Below are positions 1 through 8,855 of a stretch of DNA of 32,199 nt, one piece after another; position 1 is the stretch's first letter; the number at the start of each line of letters is the position of its first letter. The DNA is from Candidatus Anaeroferrophillacea bacterium (GTDB lineage: Bacteria > Desulfobacterota > Anaeroferrophillalia > Anaeroferrophillales > Anaeroferrophillaceae). The notes beneath the pieces are model-generated. The model was not told the origin of the DNA. It saw only the letters and a list, made by a program, of their open reading frames with translations, and searched no databases. A program made the translations under genes and the position numbers. The stretch covers positions 1 through 32,199 of the forward strand of contig JAFGAM010000120.1 of assembly GCA_016933675.1 (NCBI GenBank), in the 5' to 3' direction.

Positions 1-162
1 CTGATAACCAGCGGTCTTCCATCTCGGCCGTTTCTCAAGCTCCTCGTGGGCGACTGGGGTCGTCGCCAGGTCGGAGCCGAAAAAAACCAAGTGGGGGCGA
101 ACAGGGATGGCACAGCCGGCGTCGACCTCATTTTTCACATGAAAAAACGGTTGTCAACCTGA
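1..162 (+). other. Unassigned open stretch at the left edge
   Basis: Plus frame 1 is open from the window edge to a TGA at 160-162, about 53 codons. The opposite strand is also open across most of it. The plus translation contains GLPSRPFLKLLVGDWGRRQ, which I do not recognise. It could be the 3' end of a plus-strand gene converging on the tRNA and metK operon, or simply GC-rich non-coding sequence. From 163 to 233 I see nothing beyond the approach to the terminator. Confidence 0.15.
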
Positions 163-233
163 TAATGAAAATATCTATTCGTGCTGATGATTCAGGGTTA
201 CGTGCCGCGTGCCGGGCCGGCGGGGGGAAGCGC

Positions 234-269
234 AAAAAAGCCCCGGAGATCATCAAATCCCCGGGGCTT
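234..269 (-). terminator. Rho-independent terminator after tRNA-Ser
   Basis: A 9-bp GC-rich stem (AAGCCCCGG at 238-246 with CCGGGGCTT at 261-269) encloses a 14-nt loop. Read on the minus strand it runs straight into a T run (A234-A239 on the plus strand). It lies about 30 nt beyond the 3' end of the minus-strand tRNA-Ser and would end that transcript, and possibly readthrough from metK. Confidence 0.85.
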
Positions 270-299
270 GCTGGAAATCCGGTTATCCCGGTTATGTCG

Positions 300-389
<90 letters not shown>

Positions 390-409
390 GCGGTTGGATT
401 GAATGGCGG

Positions 410-438
410 CATGTAACATACTTGACGCCGAAAATCAA
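410..438 (-). promoter_or_regulatory. Possible sigma-70 promoter for tRNA-Ser
   Basis: On the minus strand TTGATT (433-438) is separated by 17 nt from TACATG (410-415). The predicted start near 403 would give a leader of about 14 nt before the mature tRNA 5' end. The -35 element is good and the -10 element is weak, so this is tentative. Confidence 0.35.
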
Positions 439-471
439 GGCGGTTACGGCGCCATCCGCTATTGCCGCCCC

Positions 472-534
472 CTGCTATCTGACTTCCGTCTTCTGACTTC
501 TTGGTCCTGACCCCTGAATTCTGTCTCCCGACTC
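472..534. repeat. Heptad-phased array after metK
   Basis: Nine consecutive 7-nt units on the plus strand: CTGCTAT, CTGACTT, CCGTCTT, CTGACTT, CTTGGTC, CTGACCC, CTGAATT, CTGTCTC, CCGACTC. The consensus is near CTGACYY. The array abuts the metK stop codon (533-535). The 16-nt core CCTGACCCCTGAATTC recurs exactly at 9564-9579 beside the rpoN stop codon. Confidence 0.8.
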
Positions 535-1702
535 AGATCCCGGCCTTTTCCCGCAATACCGCGGTCATGTCGGTGCGCTCCCAGGTGAAGCCGTCCTCGT
601 TGCGGCCGAAGTGGCCGTAGGACGCCGTTTGCCGGAAGATCGGCCGCAGGAGGTCGAGTTTTTCGATAATCGCCGCCGGGCGGAGGTCAAAGACCTCCCG
701 CACCAGTTCAGCGATGCGGTCGGGGGAGATGACGCTGGTGCCGAAGGAGTTGATCATCACGCTCACCGGTTCGGCGACGCCGATGGCGTAGGCCACCTGC
801 ACCTCGCAGCGGGTGGTGAGCCCGGCGGCGACAACGTTTTTGGCGATGTAGCGGGCCATGTAGGAGGCGCTGCGGTCCACCTTGGACGGGTCCTTGCCGG
901 AGAAGCAGCCGCCGCCGTGGCTGCCCTGGCCGCCGTAGGTGTCGACGATGATCTTGCGGCCGGTGAGGCCGCAGTCGCCCATGGGGCCGCCGACAACGAA
1001 GCGGCCGGTGGGATTGACGAAGAACTTGGTGCGGTCGTCGATCATTGCCGCCGGCAGCACCGGCCTGATGACCTCGGCGATGATGCCCTCACGGAGGGTG
1101 TCGTAGCTGACATCCGGGGTGTGCTGGCTGGAAACCACCACCGCGTCGATGCGCCGCGGCTGGTGGTCCTCGTACTCGATGGTCACCTGGGACTTGCCGT
1201 CGGGCCGCAGAAACTGCAGGGTGCCGTTCTTCCGCTGTTTTGCCAGCTGCCGGGTGAGCCGGTGGGCGAAGACGATGGGCATCGGCATCAGCTCCTCGGT
1301 TTCGTCGCAGGCGTAGCCGAACATCAGCCCCTGGTCACCGGCGCCCTGGTCCTTGAACAGCCCCTCGCCGGCGGTGACGCCCATGGAGATGTCCGGTGAC
1401 TGTTTGTCGATGCTGGTAAGCACGGCGCAGGTTTCCCAGTCGAAGCCCATGGAGGAATCGTTGTAGCCGATCTCGCGGATGGTGTCGCGCACCACCTGGG
1501 GCATGTCGACGTAGCAGCTGGTGGTGATCTCGCCGGCGATGATCGCCATCCCGGTGGTGACCATGGTTTCGCAGGCCACCCGGCCGCGGGGGTCCTCGGC
1601 GAGGATGTTGTCGAGGATGGCGTCGGAGATCTGGTCCGCCACCTTGTCGGGATGGCCTTCGGTCACCGACTCGGAGGTGAAAAGGAAGTTCTGCATGCTC
1701 AT
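533..1702 (-). CDS. metK: S-adenosylmethionine synthetase
   Basis: MetK makes S-adenosylmethionine from methionine and ATP in the cytoplasm, supplying nearly all methyl-transfer reactions. The 389-residue length is normal for the family. Visible signatures are [17 protein letters not shown] near the N-terminus, the [12 protein letters not shown] loop near residue 120, and the [19 protein letters not shown] motif near residues 260-280. The usual Ala in GGGAFSGKDP is Cys here. The ATG at 1700-1702 has an AAGGAG ribosome site 6 nt upstream; the next ATG is only two codons in. It is the last protein gene of the minus-strand run, 43 nt after ptsI, with no sign of a SAM riboswitch in that gap. A heptad repeat array follows the stop codon directly. 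Confidence 0.97.
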   Translation of the reverse strand: MSMQNFLFTSESVTEGHPDKVADQISDAILDNILAEDPRGRVACETMVTTGMAIIAGEITTSCYVDMPQVVRDTIREIGYNDSSMGFDWETCAVLTSIDKQSPDISMGVTAGEGLFKDQGAGDQGLMFGYACDETEELMPMPIVFAHRLTRQLAKQRKNGTLQFLRPDGKSQVTIEYEDHQPRRIDAVVVSSQHTPDVSYDTLREGIIAEVIRPVLPAAMIDDRTKFFVNPTGRFVVGGPMGDCGLTGRKIIVDTYGGQGSHGGGCFSGKDPSKVDRSASYMARYIAKNVVAAGLTTRCEVQVAYAIGVAEPVSVMINSFGTSVISPDRIAELVREVFDLRPAAIIEKLDLLRPIFRQTASYGHFGRNEDGFTWERTDMTAVLREKAGI

Positions 1703-1745
1703 GTCAGGCTCCTTGCAGGGGGACCGGCAGCCGGCCCCGGTTCGG

Positions 1746-3533
1746 TTACAGCTTCATAAGAAAATCGTCGGGGAAACGGTTCGCCATCTGTTCGTGGACA
1801 TAGGCCTCCACTTCCCCGGCGCTGGAGAATGTGCGGCAGACTTGTACCAGTTTTTGCGCCTCCTGAAAAGTGCTCTCGCGGAGAATCTTCTTCAGGTAGG
1901 GTACCGACAGGGCGTTCATGCTCAACTGGTCGATGCCCAGACCGAGCAGCACCAGGGCGTAGACCGGTTCGCCCGCCATCTCGCCGCAGAGGCTCACGGT
2001 GATGCCGTTGCCGTGGGCCGCCTCGATGGTCTGCACCAGCAGCCGGAGCACCGCCGGGTGAAGCGGCTCGTAGAAGCAGGAGACGTGTTCGTTCACCCGG
2101 TCCACCGCCAGGGTGTACTGGATCAGATCGTTGGTGCCGATGCTGAAGAAGTCCACCTCCCGGGCAAGCAGGTCGGCGACCACGGCGGCGGCGGGCACCT
2201 CGATCATGGTGCCAAGCTTGACGTGCTCGTCGAAGGGGATGCCGCCGCGGCGCAGCTCCTCTTTTGTTTCGTCGACGAAGGCCACCGTCTGGCGCCATTC
2301 GCGCAGGCCGGAAATCATCGGAAAGAGGATCTTCGCCCGGCCGTGGACACTGGCCCGGAGGATGGCCCGAAGCTGGGTGCGGAAGATGTCATGGTGTTTG
2401 AGGCACAACCGGATGCCGCGCAGGCCCATGGCCGGATTGATGGTGTCCTCGTGGAAATGATGCACCGCGGCCAGCTTGTCGCTGCCGAGATCGAGGGTCC
2501 GGATGGTCATGCCATGCTCACCCACCTGCTCGAGGGCGCCCTTGTAGGTGATGTACTGCTCTTCTTCACCCGGCAGGTCGGGGCGCCCGAGGTAGAGGAA
2601 CTCGGTGCGGTAGAGGCCGATGGTGGAGGCGCCGTGATCCAGCGCCGAGGCGATTTCCTCGGGGGTTTCGATATTTGCCGCCAGCTCGATAGTGAAGCCG
2701 TCGCGGGTGATCGGTTCGAGGTGGCGGTTGCGCTGCAACTGCTCCTGGAAGAAATGGTAGCGTTCGGTCCGTTCCTCGTAGGCGCGGAGCTGATCGGGAT
2801 TGGGGTTGATGATCAGCCGGCCTTCGATGCCGTCGACGATCAGCCGGTCGCCGCCGTTGATCATCTCGGTGGCCCGTTCGAGGCCGATGACCGCGGGGAT
2901 CTCCATCGACCGGGCGACGATGGCGGTGTGGGAGGTGCGGCCGCCGAGGTCGGTGACGAAGGCCCGCACCCGGGAGAGGTTCAACTGCATGGTGTCGGCC
3001 GGCGACAGGTCGTGGGCGACGAGAATGACCCCGGAGGCGATCTTGTCGATGCTGTCGAAATCGCTGCGCATCAGGTGGCGGAGGATGCGCTGGGCGACGT
3101 GGTTGATATCCGACTGGCGTTCCCGCATGTAGGGGTCGTTCATGCGGCTGAAGATGCGGCCGATCTTCTCCACGTTCAGGCTCAGAGCCCATTCGGCGTT
3201 GATCTTCTTTTCCCGGATGAGCTTCACCGAGTCGTCGATGAGCATCTTGTCGTCCATCATCATCAGATGGACGTCGAAGAGGTAGAGGTGTTCCTGCCCC
3301 AGGCTGGAATCGACGGAATTCGCCACCGCCTGGTCGTGGGCCTCCTGGAGCTCCCGGCGGGCGTTGGCCACCGCTTTCAGAAAGCGGTCGGTTTCCGCCG
3401 TCACCTGGTCGCTGGGGATCTTTTCCATCGTCGGCTTGAGCTTCGCCCGGTCGAGCAGGAAGGCCCGGCCCATGACGATGCCCGGCGAAACGCCGATGCC
3501 CTGCATGATGCACTGGTTGCCGCTGTCATTCAT
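1746..3533 (-). CDS. ptsI: PTS enzyme I (phosphoenolpyruvate-protein phosphotransferase)
   Basis: Enzyme I takes phosphate from phosphoenolpyruvate onto a histidine and passes it to HPr, the first step of PTS sugar uptake. The protein shows the N-terminal HPr-interacting region, the swivelling phosphohistidine segment [18 protein letters not shown] (active His at about residue 202), and a C-terminal PEP-binding barrel with [39 protein letters not shown] and [10 protein letters not shown]. The chosen ATG (3531-3533) has a GGCGAG element at sensible spacing. A GTG six nt upstream (3537-3539) would give two more residues and a GTGA overlap with the HPr stop. About 595 residues is a normal length. 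It follows HPr directly, so the two general PTS proteins are co-expressed. Confidence 0.96.
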   Translation of the reverse strand: MNDSGNQCIMQGIGVSPGIVMGRAFLLDRAKLKPTMEKIPSDQVTAETDRFLKAVANARRELQEAHDQAVANSVDSSLGQEHLYLFDVHLMMMDDKMLIDDSVKLIREKKINAEWALSLNVEKIGRIFSRMNDPYMRERQSDINHVAQRILRHLMRSDFDSIDKIASGVILVAHDLSPADTMQLNLSRVRAFVTDLGGRTSHTAIVARSMEIPAVIGLERATEMINGGDRLIVDGIEGRLIINPNPDQLRAYEERTERYHFFQEQLQRNRHLEPITRDGFTIELAANIETPEEIASALDHGASTIGLYRTEFLYLGRPDLPGEEEQYITYKGALEQVGEHGMTIRTLDLGSDKLAAVHHFHEDTINPAMGLRGIRLCLKHHDIFRTQLRAILRASVHGRAKILFPMISGLREWRQTVAFVDETKEELRRGGIPFDEHVKLGTMIEVPAAAVVADLLAREVDFFSIGTNDLIQYTLAVDRVNEHVSCFYEPLHPAVLRLLVQTIEAAHGNGITVSLCGEMAGEPVYALVLLGLGIDQLSMNALSVPYLKKILRESTFQEAQKLVQVCRTFSSAGEVEAYVHEQMANRFPDDFLMKL

Positions 3534-3535
3534 GA

Positions 3536-3802
3536 TCACATCTCGCCGAATCCGTTGTTGATGAGCCGGCCGATGGCGGACATGGCCTGATTCTCGTCCG
3601 GGCCGTCCGTTTCCACCGAAATTGTGCTGCCGTGGGAAGCCGCCAGGAGCAGGATGCCCATGATGCTCTTGCCGTTCACCCTGAGGTCGTCCTTGCAGAT
3701 GAAAACCTCGGCGGTGAAGGTGCTGGCCTCCTTGACCAGCAGGGCCGCGGCGCGGGCATGCAGTCCCAGCCTGTTTCTGATGATGAAACTATCTTTCTTC
3801 AT
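3536..3802 (-). CDS. ptsH: Phosphocarrier protein HPr
   Basis: HPr carries phosphate from enzyme I to the EIIA domain of PTS permeases. The 88-residue sequence has the catalytic site RLGLHARAA with His15, and the regulatory region RVNGKSIMGIL with Ser46. Ser46 is the residue modified by HPr kinase/phosphorylase, whose gene lies in the same cluster (7240-8181), so this HPr probably has both catalytic and regulatory phosphorylation. The ATG has an AAGGTGAT ribosome site. It is separated from the upstream EIID gene by 150 nt, the longest gap inside the PTS cluster, and overlaps the start region of ptsI. Confidence 0.95.
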   Translation of the reverse strand: MKKDSFIIRNRLGLHARAAALLVKEASTFTAEVFICKDDLRVNGKSIMGILLLAASHGSTISVETDGPDENQAMSAIGRLINNGFGEM

Positions 3803-3900
3803 ATTAAAATATCACCTTTGAGTAATGGCTTATGGTAAACGGTTCAGCGGAAAATTTCCAGCATTCATTTTTCAATGGAACCGCAACCACTGCCGAAATA

Positions 3901-3918
3901 TGCCGGAAAGGGCCGGCA
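3901..3918 (-). other. Small hairpin in the EIID-HPr gap
   Basis: TGCCGG (3901-3906) pairs with CCGGCA (3913-3918) around a 6-nt loop, inside the 150-nt gap between the EIID stop and the HPr start. There is no T run after it, so it is not a clear terminator. It could be an mRNA processing or attenuation element that separates HPr/EI levels from the permease genes. Confidence 0.3.
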
Positions 3919-3952
3919 CCGGAACCATTCGGCCTCACGATGATGCACTTTT

Positions 3953-4711
3953 TTATCCGTATCCCCCGCCGATACCGACCAGAATAATGGCCAGCAGAGC
4001 GCCTGCCAGCACCAGCTGCAGCAGGGACATCTTCCGTTGCAGGAGTACAATGCCGCCGATGACCATGCCCGCAGCCCCAAGCTGCGGCAGCAGGGAGCCG
4101 GTCAGTGCCGGCAGTCGATCGGCGGCGGCCACCGGGACCATGACCCCCAGGAGAACGATGGTCAGGTAGTTGGCGGCGATCTTGACTCGCGGCAGCTGCC
4201 AGCGATGGATCAGCTCGACGACTTCGAAACCGTGGTGGACCCCAGCCTGGTAGATGTACCAGCGGATGCCAAGATGCACCAGGTTGTAGCCGATGAGCAG
4301 GGTCGCCGGCGCCCACCAGCCGCCGCCGCCGACATAACACAGCAGGGCCATAACCGCCGTCAGCGGTTTGATTCCGCCCCAGAAGAAGGCATCACCCACG
4401 GCGCCGTAGAGTGAGTTGAGGGTGGTGGCCAGCCGCAGGCCCTCATCGCCGCGGTCATGGCATTCGAAGTTGACCAGAATGCCGAGTACCGCCGCCGCCA
4501 TCACCGGATTGGTGTTGAAAAAGCCGAGATATTTCTTCATCTGCCGCCGCAGGGGTTCGCCGTCACTGCCGTAGCGCTGCTCCAGCAGCGGGTAGATGGC
4601 GTAGGCCAGTCCGAGACCCTGCATGCGGGCATAATTCCATGACGCCTGCCAGCCGAGGCTGCGGAGGAAGATGCGGGTTTCGAGGCGCGGGTGACGGATA
4701 ACGGTATGCAC
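3953..4711 (-). CDS. PTS mannose-family EIID membrane component
   Basis: EIID is one of the two integral membrane subunits of mannose/fructose/sorbose-type PTS permeases. The sequence begins with the usual amphipathic FLRSLGWQASWNYARMQGLG region. It carries the family motif KKYLGFFNTNPVMAAAVLGI and the segment NSLYGAVGDAFFWGGIKP, then several hydrophobic segments, ending in a C-terminal membrane helix (LVLAGALLAIILVGIGG). At 252 residues it is slightly shorter than typical EIID. The start is GTG with a strong GGAGGGG site 7 nt upstream; it follows EIIC by about 12 nt. The sugar cannot be read from the sequence. Confidence 0.92.
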   Translation of the reverse strand: MHTVIRHPRLETRIFLRSLGWQASWNYARMQGLGLAYAIYPLLEQRYGSDGEPLRRQMKKYLGFFNTNPVMAAAVLGILVNFECHDRGDEGLRLATTLNSLYGAVGDAFFWGGIKPLTAVMALLCYVGGGGWWAPATLLIGYNLVHLGIRWYIYQAGVHHGFEVVELIHRWQLPRVKIAANYLTIVLLGVMVPVAAADRLPALTGSLLPQLGAAGMVIGGIVLLQRKMSLLQLVLAGALLAIILVGIGGGYG

Positions 4712-4723
4712 GGCCAGCCCCTC

Positions 4724-5452
4724 CTACAGCCAGACCAGGGAGGTCAGCAGCGCCGTGCCGGCGAAGACCGCCACGGCATGGCGCTGGTGCATGCCGGACA
4801 GCAGGGATGCCGTGCCGGCCAGCATCACGGTAGTTAGCAGCGGCGGGCCGAGGGCATGGATGCCTGTGGGAATGGCGGTGAACAACGGCGGCAGGATGGC
4901 CAGGGCGACAACGCCGGCACCGAGCAGGGCGGCGAAGGCATAGCCCCAGAAATGCAGCAGTCCGCGCAGGTGGACCGCTGCCGCACGGTGGGGTGCGGCG
5001 GCAAGCAGCAAGGTTTCGGCATCGGTGATCAACTGCCGGTTGCGGTGCCGGACGGCATCGTCCAGGCGCCGTGACAGGGGGGCCAGCAGGATGGCGGCGA
5101 TGACCAGCAGGAATACCAGGGTGGCGGTCGTCTCGGGGTCGGGATTCGGCTGGCGGGCAGTGATGGTGGCGGCCAGGCCGGCGGCCAGCACCGTCAGCAT
5201 GGTGTCGTCGGTGGGGATGGTGCTGCCCACCGGCAGCTCGGTAAGCCACAGCAGTTCCAGTGCCGCGCCGGTCAGCAGACCGGTGGCGGCACTGCCGCAG
5301 GCGGCCCCGGTCAGGGTGCCGGCGACCAGCGGTCGGGAAATCATCAGCTGTCCCCAGGCGGTCCGGTCGAGGCAGATGACGGCGCCGACGCCGGCGATCC
5401 GGAACGCGCTGGAAACGATCCAGACCAAGGTTTCCACGAGGCCGGGGTTCAT
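4724..5452 (-). CDS. PTS mannose-family EIIC membrane component
   Basis: EIIC forms the sugar-translocating channel together with EIID. The 242-residue protein is highly hydrophobic, with repeated predicted membrane segments. It contains the family-like stretches DRTAWGQLMISRPLVAGTLT and TGAALELLWLTELPVGSTIP, which match the conserved substrate-path region of mannose-type EIIC proteins. Its ATG (5450-5452) overlaps the EIIB stop by an ATGA junction, pointing to translational coupling. Substrate specificity is not apparent; gene neighbours are general and regulatory PTS proteins rather than sugar-catabolic enzymes. Confidence 0.9.
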   Translation of the reverse strand: MNPGLVETLVWIVSSAFRIAGVGAVICLDRTAWGQLMISRPLVAGTLTGAACGSAATGLLTGAALELLWLTELPVGSTIPTDDTMLTVLAAGLAATITARQPNPDPETTATLVFLLVIAAILLAPLSRRLDDAVRHRNRQLITDAETLLLAAAPHRAAAVHLRGLLHFWGYAFAALLGAGVVALAILPPLFTAIPTGIHALGPPLLTTVMLAGTASLLSGMHQRHAVAVFAGTALLTSLVWL

Positions 5453-5964
5453 CGATAATCTCCTCCCCGCCGCCGGCGGCTGTGCACGGCCTCCGCCAGG
5501 CTGCGGCGCGGCAGCCGCGGGATGCTCTGGACGAAGACGGCGATACCGCCCGCGGCCAGATGTTCCAGGTCGGCGATCTCCCGGGGGGTGAGGAAAACCG
5601 AGTCGGAGATGCGGGTGCGATCGGATTCGTAGTGAATATTGCCGAGGTTGAGCTGGTCGACGTGCCGGCCGCCATCGGCGCGGATCAACCGGCAGGCATC
5701 GGTCACCCGGCTCACGAGGACGAGGACATGATTCTCCGCCCGGGCGGTCAGCCGGTCGAGCAGCGCCGGAGCGTCGGTGATGGAGGTGATGGCGATATCG
5801 ACTCCGGGGGGCGCCGCCATGGTCGTGATCCGGCGGCGCAGGGGGTCGGCGTCGACCTCGTCGTCAACCACCACCAGGTGGGTAATCGCCAGCCGCGGAA
5901 CCCAGGCTTCCACCACCTGGCCGTGTACCAGACGGTCATCGACGCGGAGCAGCAGGTGGTCCAT
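5449..5964 (-). CDS. PTS mannose-family EIIB component
   Basis: EIIB accepts phosphate from EIIA on a histidine and gives it to the incoming sugar. The sequence opens with LLLRVDDRLVHGQVVEAWVP, where His14 is the phosphorylation site, followed by the family hallmarks HLVVVDDEVDADPLRRR and LNLGNIHYESDRTRISDSVF. The 171-residue length is normal. The open frame extends well upstream, but the true start is the ATG at 5962-5964, which shares one base with the EIIA stop (TGATG). An arginine-rich tail (HSRRRRGGDYR) ends the protein. EIIA, EIIB, EIIC and EIID are separate polypeptides here. Confidence 0.93.
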   Translation of the reverse strand: MDHLLLRVDDRLVHGQVVEAWVPRLAITHLVVVDDEVDADPLRRRITTMAAPPGVDIAITSITDAPALLDRLTARAENHVLVLVSRVTDACRLIRADGGRHVDQLNLGNIHYESDRTRISDSVFLTPREIADLEHLAAGGIAVFVQSIPRLPRRSLAEAVHSRRRRGGDYR

Positions 5965-6362
5965 CAGCCGAGGAACTCCATCGCCGAGAAGATGTTCTTG
6001 CGACCGTAGTCGGTCAGCATCCGCGTCAACTCGGGCAGGGTCGTCCGGCATCGTTCCTGGATCACCTTGAGCAGCATCGGCAGATTGGTGCCGGTGATGA
6101 TCTCCACCGTGCCCGGATCGTAGAGCGACAGGCTGATGTTCGACGGTGTGCCGCCGAACATGTCGGTGAGGATCAGCACCGGCAGCTCCCGCTGCCGCAT
6201 CGCCTTGATGTGATCCTGCAACTGTTTTTTGACCGCTTCGACATTGTCGGCCTGGCCGATGCTGATGCCGGCCGCGTGTTCGATCGGACCGATGATCTGG
6301 GCGGCGGTGTCCAGCAGACTTCGGGCCAGATCGTGATGGGTGACGAGAATGATGCCAATCAT
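5964..6362 (-). CDS. PTS mannose-family EIIA component
   Basis: EIIA receives phosphate from HPr and passes it to EIIB. The 132-residue protein begins MIGIILVTHHDLARSLLDTA, with the phosphorylated histidine in the THHDLA motif (about residue 9 or 10). It also carries the typical LILTDMFGGTPSNISLSL segment around residue 68. It overlaps the rapZ stop codon by four bases and the EIIB start by one. Placement directly after rapZ is a recurrent arrangement in deltaproteobacterial genomes and links sugar transport to the rpoN-associated regulatory genes. Confidence 0.94.
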   Translation of the reverse strand: MIGIILVTHHDLARSLLDTAAQIIGPIEHAAGISIGQADNVEAVKKQLQDHIKAMRQRELPVLILTDMFGGTPSNISLSLYDPGTVEIITGTNLPMLLKVIQERCRTTLPELTRMLTDYGRKNIFSAMEFLG

Positions 6363-7243
6363 GAATTCCGTTCCAGATCGCGATGAACCAGTTGAAATTG
6401 ATACCCCGAACGGCCGAGTTCCTGCTTGATGCCGGCGGCGATGCTGACCGAGCGGTGCCGCCCGCCGGTGCAGCCGATGCCGATGGTAAGGTAGGTCTTG
6501 CCTTCACGCAGGTACTGGGGCAGCAGAAAACGCAGCAGGTCGGTGACGCGGGCGAGAAACTCCCGGGTCGGTTCCTGGTCGAACACGTAGGTGCGTACCG
6601 CTTCGTCGAGTCCGCTCAGCGGCCGCAGATGGGGAATGAAAAAAGGGTTGGGCAGGAAGCGGACATCCATCACCATGTCCGCCTCTGGCGGCAGGCCGTA
6701 GCGGAAACCGAAGGAGATAATGGTAATGGTCATGTTCCCCGGCTCGCCCGCCGGTGCGACCAGGTGCCGGATCTGGTGCCGGAGCTGGTGCACCGTCAGG
6801 TTGGAGGTGTCGATGATCCGGCTGGCCAGTTCGCGCACCGGTTGCAGCAGCAGCCGCTCCCGCTCGATGCCCCGGGATACCGGCATCCCCGAAGCCAGCG
6901 GATGCTTGCGCCGGGTCTCGCTGAAACGCTTGATGAGGGCGTTATCGGCGGCCTCGAAGAACAACAGCCGCAGGTTGTCGTGGGTTTCCACCAGTTCCCG
7001 GAGCAGCGGTGGGAACCGCTCGGGGAACCCCGGCTCGCGGATATCCATCACCAGGGCGATGCCTTTGACCTCGGGAGCGAAGGTCGCGGACAGTTCGAGG
7101 AATTTGGGCAGCAGGGCCACCGGCAGGTTGTCGATGCAGAAGAAGCCCTGGTCCTCGAAGGCCCTGAGGGCGGTGCTCTTGCCGGCGCCGGCCAGCCCGC
7201 TGATGATGGTTACCGCGGTTTTGTCCCTGCTGAAGCCGTTCAT
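6359..7243 (-). CDS. rapZ: RapZ-family nucleotide-binding / RNase adapter protein
   Basis: RapZ (YvcJ) proteins bind nucleotides; in enterobacteria RapZ also binds GlcN6P and small RNAs and guides RNase E. This 294-residue protein has a Walker A motif GLAGAGKST at residues 16-24, followed by the typical FCIDNLPVALLPKF. Family hallmarks include ISFGFRYGLPPEADMVMDVR and the C-terminal TIGIGCTGGRHRSVSIA. It overlaps both hprK and the EIIA gene by ATGA junctions. Whether it controls amino-sugar synthesis here cannot be judged, since no GlmZ-type RNA or glmS lies in the window. Confidence 0.95.
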   Translation of the reverse strand: MNGFSRDKTAVTIISGLAGAGKSTALRAFEDQGFFCIDNLPVALLPKFLELSATFAPEVKGIALVMDIREPGFPERFPPLLRELVETHDNLRLLFFEAADNALIKRFSETRRKHPLASGMPVSRGIERERLLLQPVRELASRIIDTSNLTVHQLRHQIRHLVAPAGEPGNMTITIISFGFRYGLPPEADMVMDVRFLPNPFFIPHLRPLSGLDEAVRTYVFDQEPTREFLARVTDLLRFLLPQYLREGKTYLTIGIGCTGGRHRSVSIAAGIKQELGRSGYQFQLVHRDLERNS

Positions 7244-8181
7244 GGATTTCCCTTTTCCAGCTTTGCCACCAGGTAGGAGAGCAGCTCGCCGCCGGGGGTC
7301 TTGCCCATCTTGACCAGCATATGCCAGCGGGCGGCGATCTCGATTATGGTTGCCAGGTTGCGGCCGGGACTCACCGGGAGGATCAGAATCGGCAGGTACA
7401 CTCCCAGTATCCGGTGGGTCTTCTGCTCAAGGTTGAGGCGGTTGCGCTCGTCGTACTGATCCCAGGGGAGCAGCTGAATGACCAGGTCGAGGCGCTTCTG
7501 CTCGCGTACCGCGGTAACGCCGAACATGTCGCGGATGTTGATCAGCCCCAGACCCCGGACCTCCATGTGGTCGCGGATGGGCTCGTGGGCCTGACCCACC
7601 AGGGTTGTCGGCGGGAAATGGCGGATCAGCACCAGATCGTCGGCCACCAGCCGGTGTCCACGGTAGACCAGGTCGAGGGCGCATTCGCTTTTGCCGATGC
7701 CGCTGGTGCCGGTCAGCAGGATGCCGACGCCGTAGACGTCGAGCAGAACGCCGTGTACCGAGGTGGTCGGCGTCAGGTGGTCTTCCAGCAGGCGGTTGAT
7801 CCGGTTGATGAAGGTAGAGGTTTTGTGCCGGGTGGCCAGCAGCGGGAGGTTGTGCAGCACACTCTGTCGCAACAGCGATGGGTGGGGCTCGATCCCGGAG
7901 GTGATGATGAAACACGCGATGTCGTGCCGGCAAAGGCTTTTGGCGATTCGGTCGCAGTCGTCCAGGGGCAGGGTTTCGAGGTAGGCCGACTCGGTTTTGC
8001 CGACAATCTGGATGCGCTCCTTGTCGAGATACCGGGTGAATCCGGCGAAGGCGAGACCGTGCTTTTGTACCCGGTACTCGGTAATTATGCGGTTGAGATC
8101 GGCATTGGGCGTCCGGAGGGCCAGCTGCAGATCGTAGGTGCTGTTTTCCTCGAGGATGCGGGATACCGGGATCGATTTCAT
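7240..8181 (-). CDS. hprK: HPr(Ser) kinase/phosphorylase
   Basis: HprK adds and removes phosphate on Ser46 of HPr in response to metabolic state. The 313-residue protein has the N-terminal HprK domain (roughly residues 1-130), a Walker A motif GTSGIGKS at 158-165, LVADD just after it, and the family signature EVRGLGLINIRDMFG near residues 207-221. The target residue Ser46 is present in the HPr encoded downstream, so the pair looks functional. In Gram-positive bacteria this controls catabolite repression with CcpA; no CcpA-like gene is visible, so here it more likely tunes PTS activity. It overlaps rapZ by four bases. Confidence 0.95.
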   Translation of the reverse strand: MKSIPVSRILEENSTYDLQLALRTPNADLNRIITEYRVQKHGLAFAGFTRYLDKERIQIVGKTESAYLETLPLDDCDRIAKSLCRHDIACFIITSGIEPHPSLLRQSVLHNLPLLATRHKTSTFINRINRLLEDHLTPTTSVHGVLLDVYGVGILLTGTSGIGKSECALDLVYRGHRLVADDLVLIRHFPPTTLVGQAHEPIRDHMEVRGLGLINIRDMFGVTAVREQKRLDLVIQLLPWDQYDERNRLNLEQKTHRILGVYLPILILPVSPGRNLATIIEIAARWHMLVKMGKTPGGELLSYLVAKLEKGNP

Positions 8182-8213
8182 CGGCTGGTTCGAGTTCCGT
8201 CTGGAGCTTGGAT

Positions 8214-8675
8214 TCAGGTCGCCTGGTCCGCGGCGCGGATCTCGGCATAGAGGTCTTCGCCGTTATCCGCCGCGGCCAGGCGGCGGCGGAAGTCTTCATC
8301 CTTGAGCATGCGGGAAATCTTGGCCAGCGCCTTGAGGTGCAGGCCGGCGGAGTTTTCCGGTGCCAGCAGCAGGAAAAACAGGGTTACCGGGCGACCGTCG
8401 ATGGCGTCGAAATCGATCCCGGCGCGGCTGCGGCCGAAGGCGGCGATGATGTGATCCAGCTGCTTCATCTTGCCATGGGGGATGGCAATGCCTTCGCCGA
8501 TGCCGGTGCTGCCGAGGGCTTCGCGCTCTTTCAGGGTACGGTAGACCTCCGAGGCGCTGATCCCGGGGTGCCGCCGGTGGATACACTCGGCGAACTGATG
8601 CAGGACGCTGTCTGCGTCGCCGGCGCCGAATTCGGCGATGATCAGGGACTGGTCGAGATAATCGGTAATATTCAT
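8214..8675 (-). CDS. ptsN: Nitrogen-PTS EIIA (PtsN)
   Basis: PtsN is a phosphorylatable regulator of the PTS-Ntr branch that acts on other proteins rather than transporting sugar. The 153-residue protein has the EIIA fructose/Ntr fold. The motif EREALGSTGIGEGIAIPHGK contains the phosphohistidine at residue 67. The reading frame extends upstream to 8831, but the start is set at the ATG 8673-8675 because MNITDYLDQSLII is the natural N-terminus. It lies between hpf and hprK in the classic rpoN neighbourhood. No separate enzyme I-Ntr or NPr gene is present, so it may take phosphate from the single HPr of this cluster. Confidence 0.93.
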   Translation of the reverse strand: MNITDYLDQSLIIAEFGAGDADSVLHQFAECIHRRHPGISASEVYRTLKEREALGSTGIGEGIAIPHGKMKQLDHIIAAFGRSRAGIDFDAIDGRPVTLFFLLLAPENSAGLHLKALAKISRMLKDEDFRRRLAAADNGEDLYAEIRAADQAT

Positions 8676-8855
8676 GCTGTCATACCTGGTGGCCGTAATC
8701 GTCACTGTCGGGTCGGTTGCCGCCGGGAAGGTGAGCCGGGCGTGACGCAGCCGATGGCCCGCCGGTTCTGCCGTAGGCCGTCGCTGCGGTTTCCAGGCTG
8801 CATGGGTCGCCGCCGGAATCGTTGCCGTCACCGGCTTTCGGATCGGCAGTCACCT

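Noticed and set aside
114-125. 12-nt identity AGCCGGCGTCGA between the left edge and 31990-32001
   Set aside because: In a GC-rich 32-kb window matches of this length are expected by chance, and flanking similarity is weak.
472-534. CRISPR array interpretation of the heptad repeats
   Set aside because: Units are 7 nt with no spacers of CRISPR size and no cas genes in the window.
1703-1745. SAM riboswitch between ptsI and metK
   Set aside because: The gap is only 43 nt, too short for known SAM aptamers, and no matching structure is visible.
1521-3590. 689-codon plus-strand open frame
   Set aside because: It lies opposite metK and ptsI, both fully convincing, and its His/Val/Asp-rich translation is typical of an antisense frame of GC-rich coding DNA.
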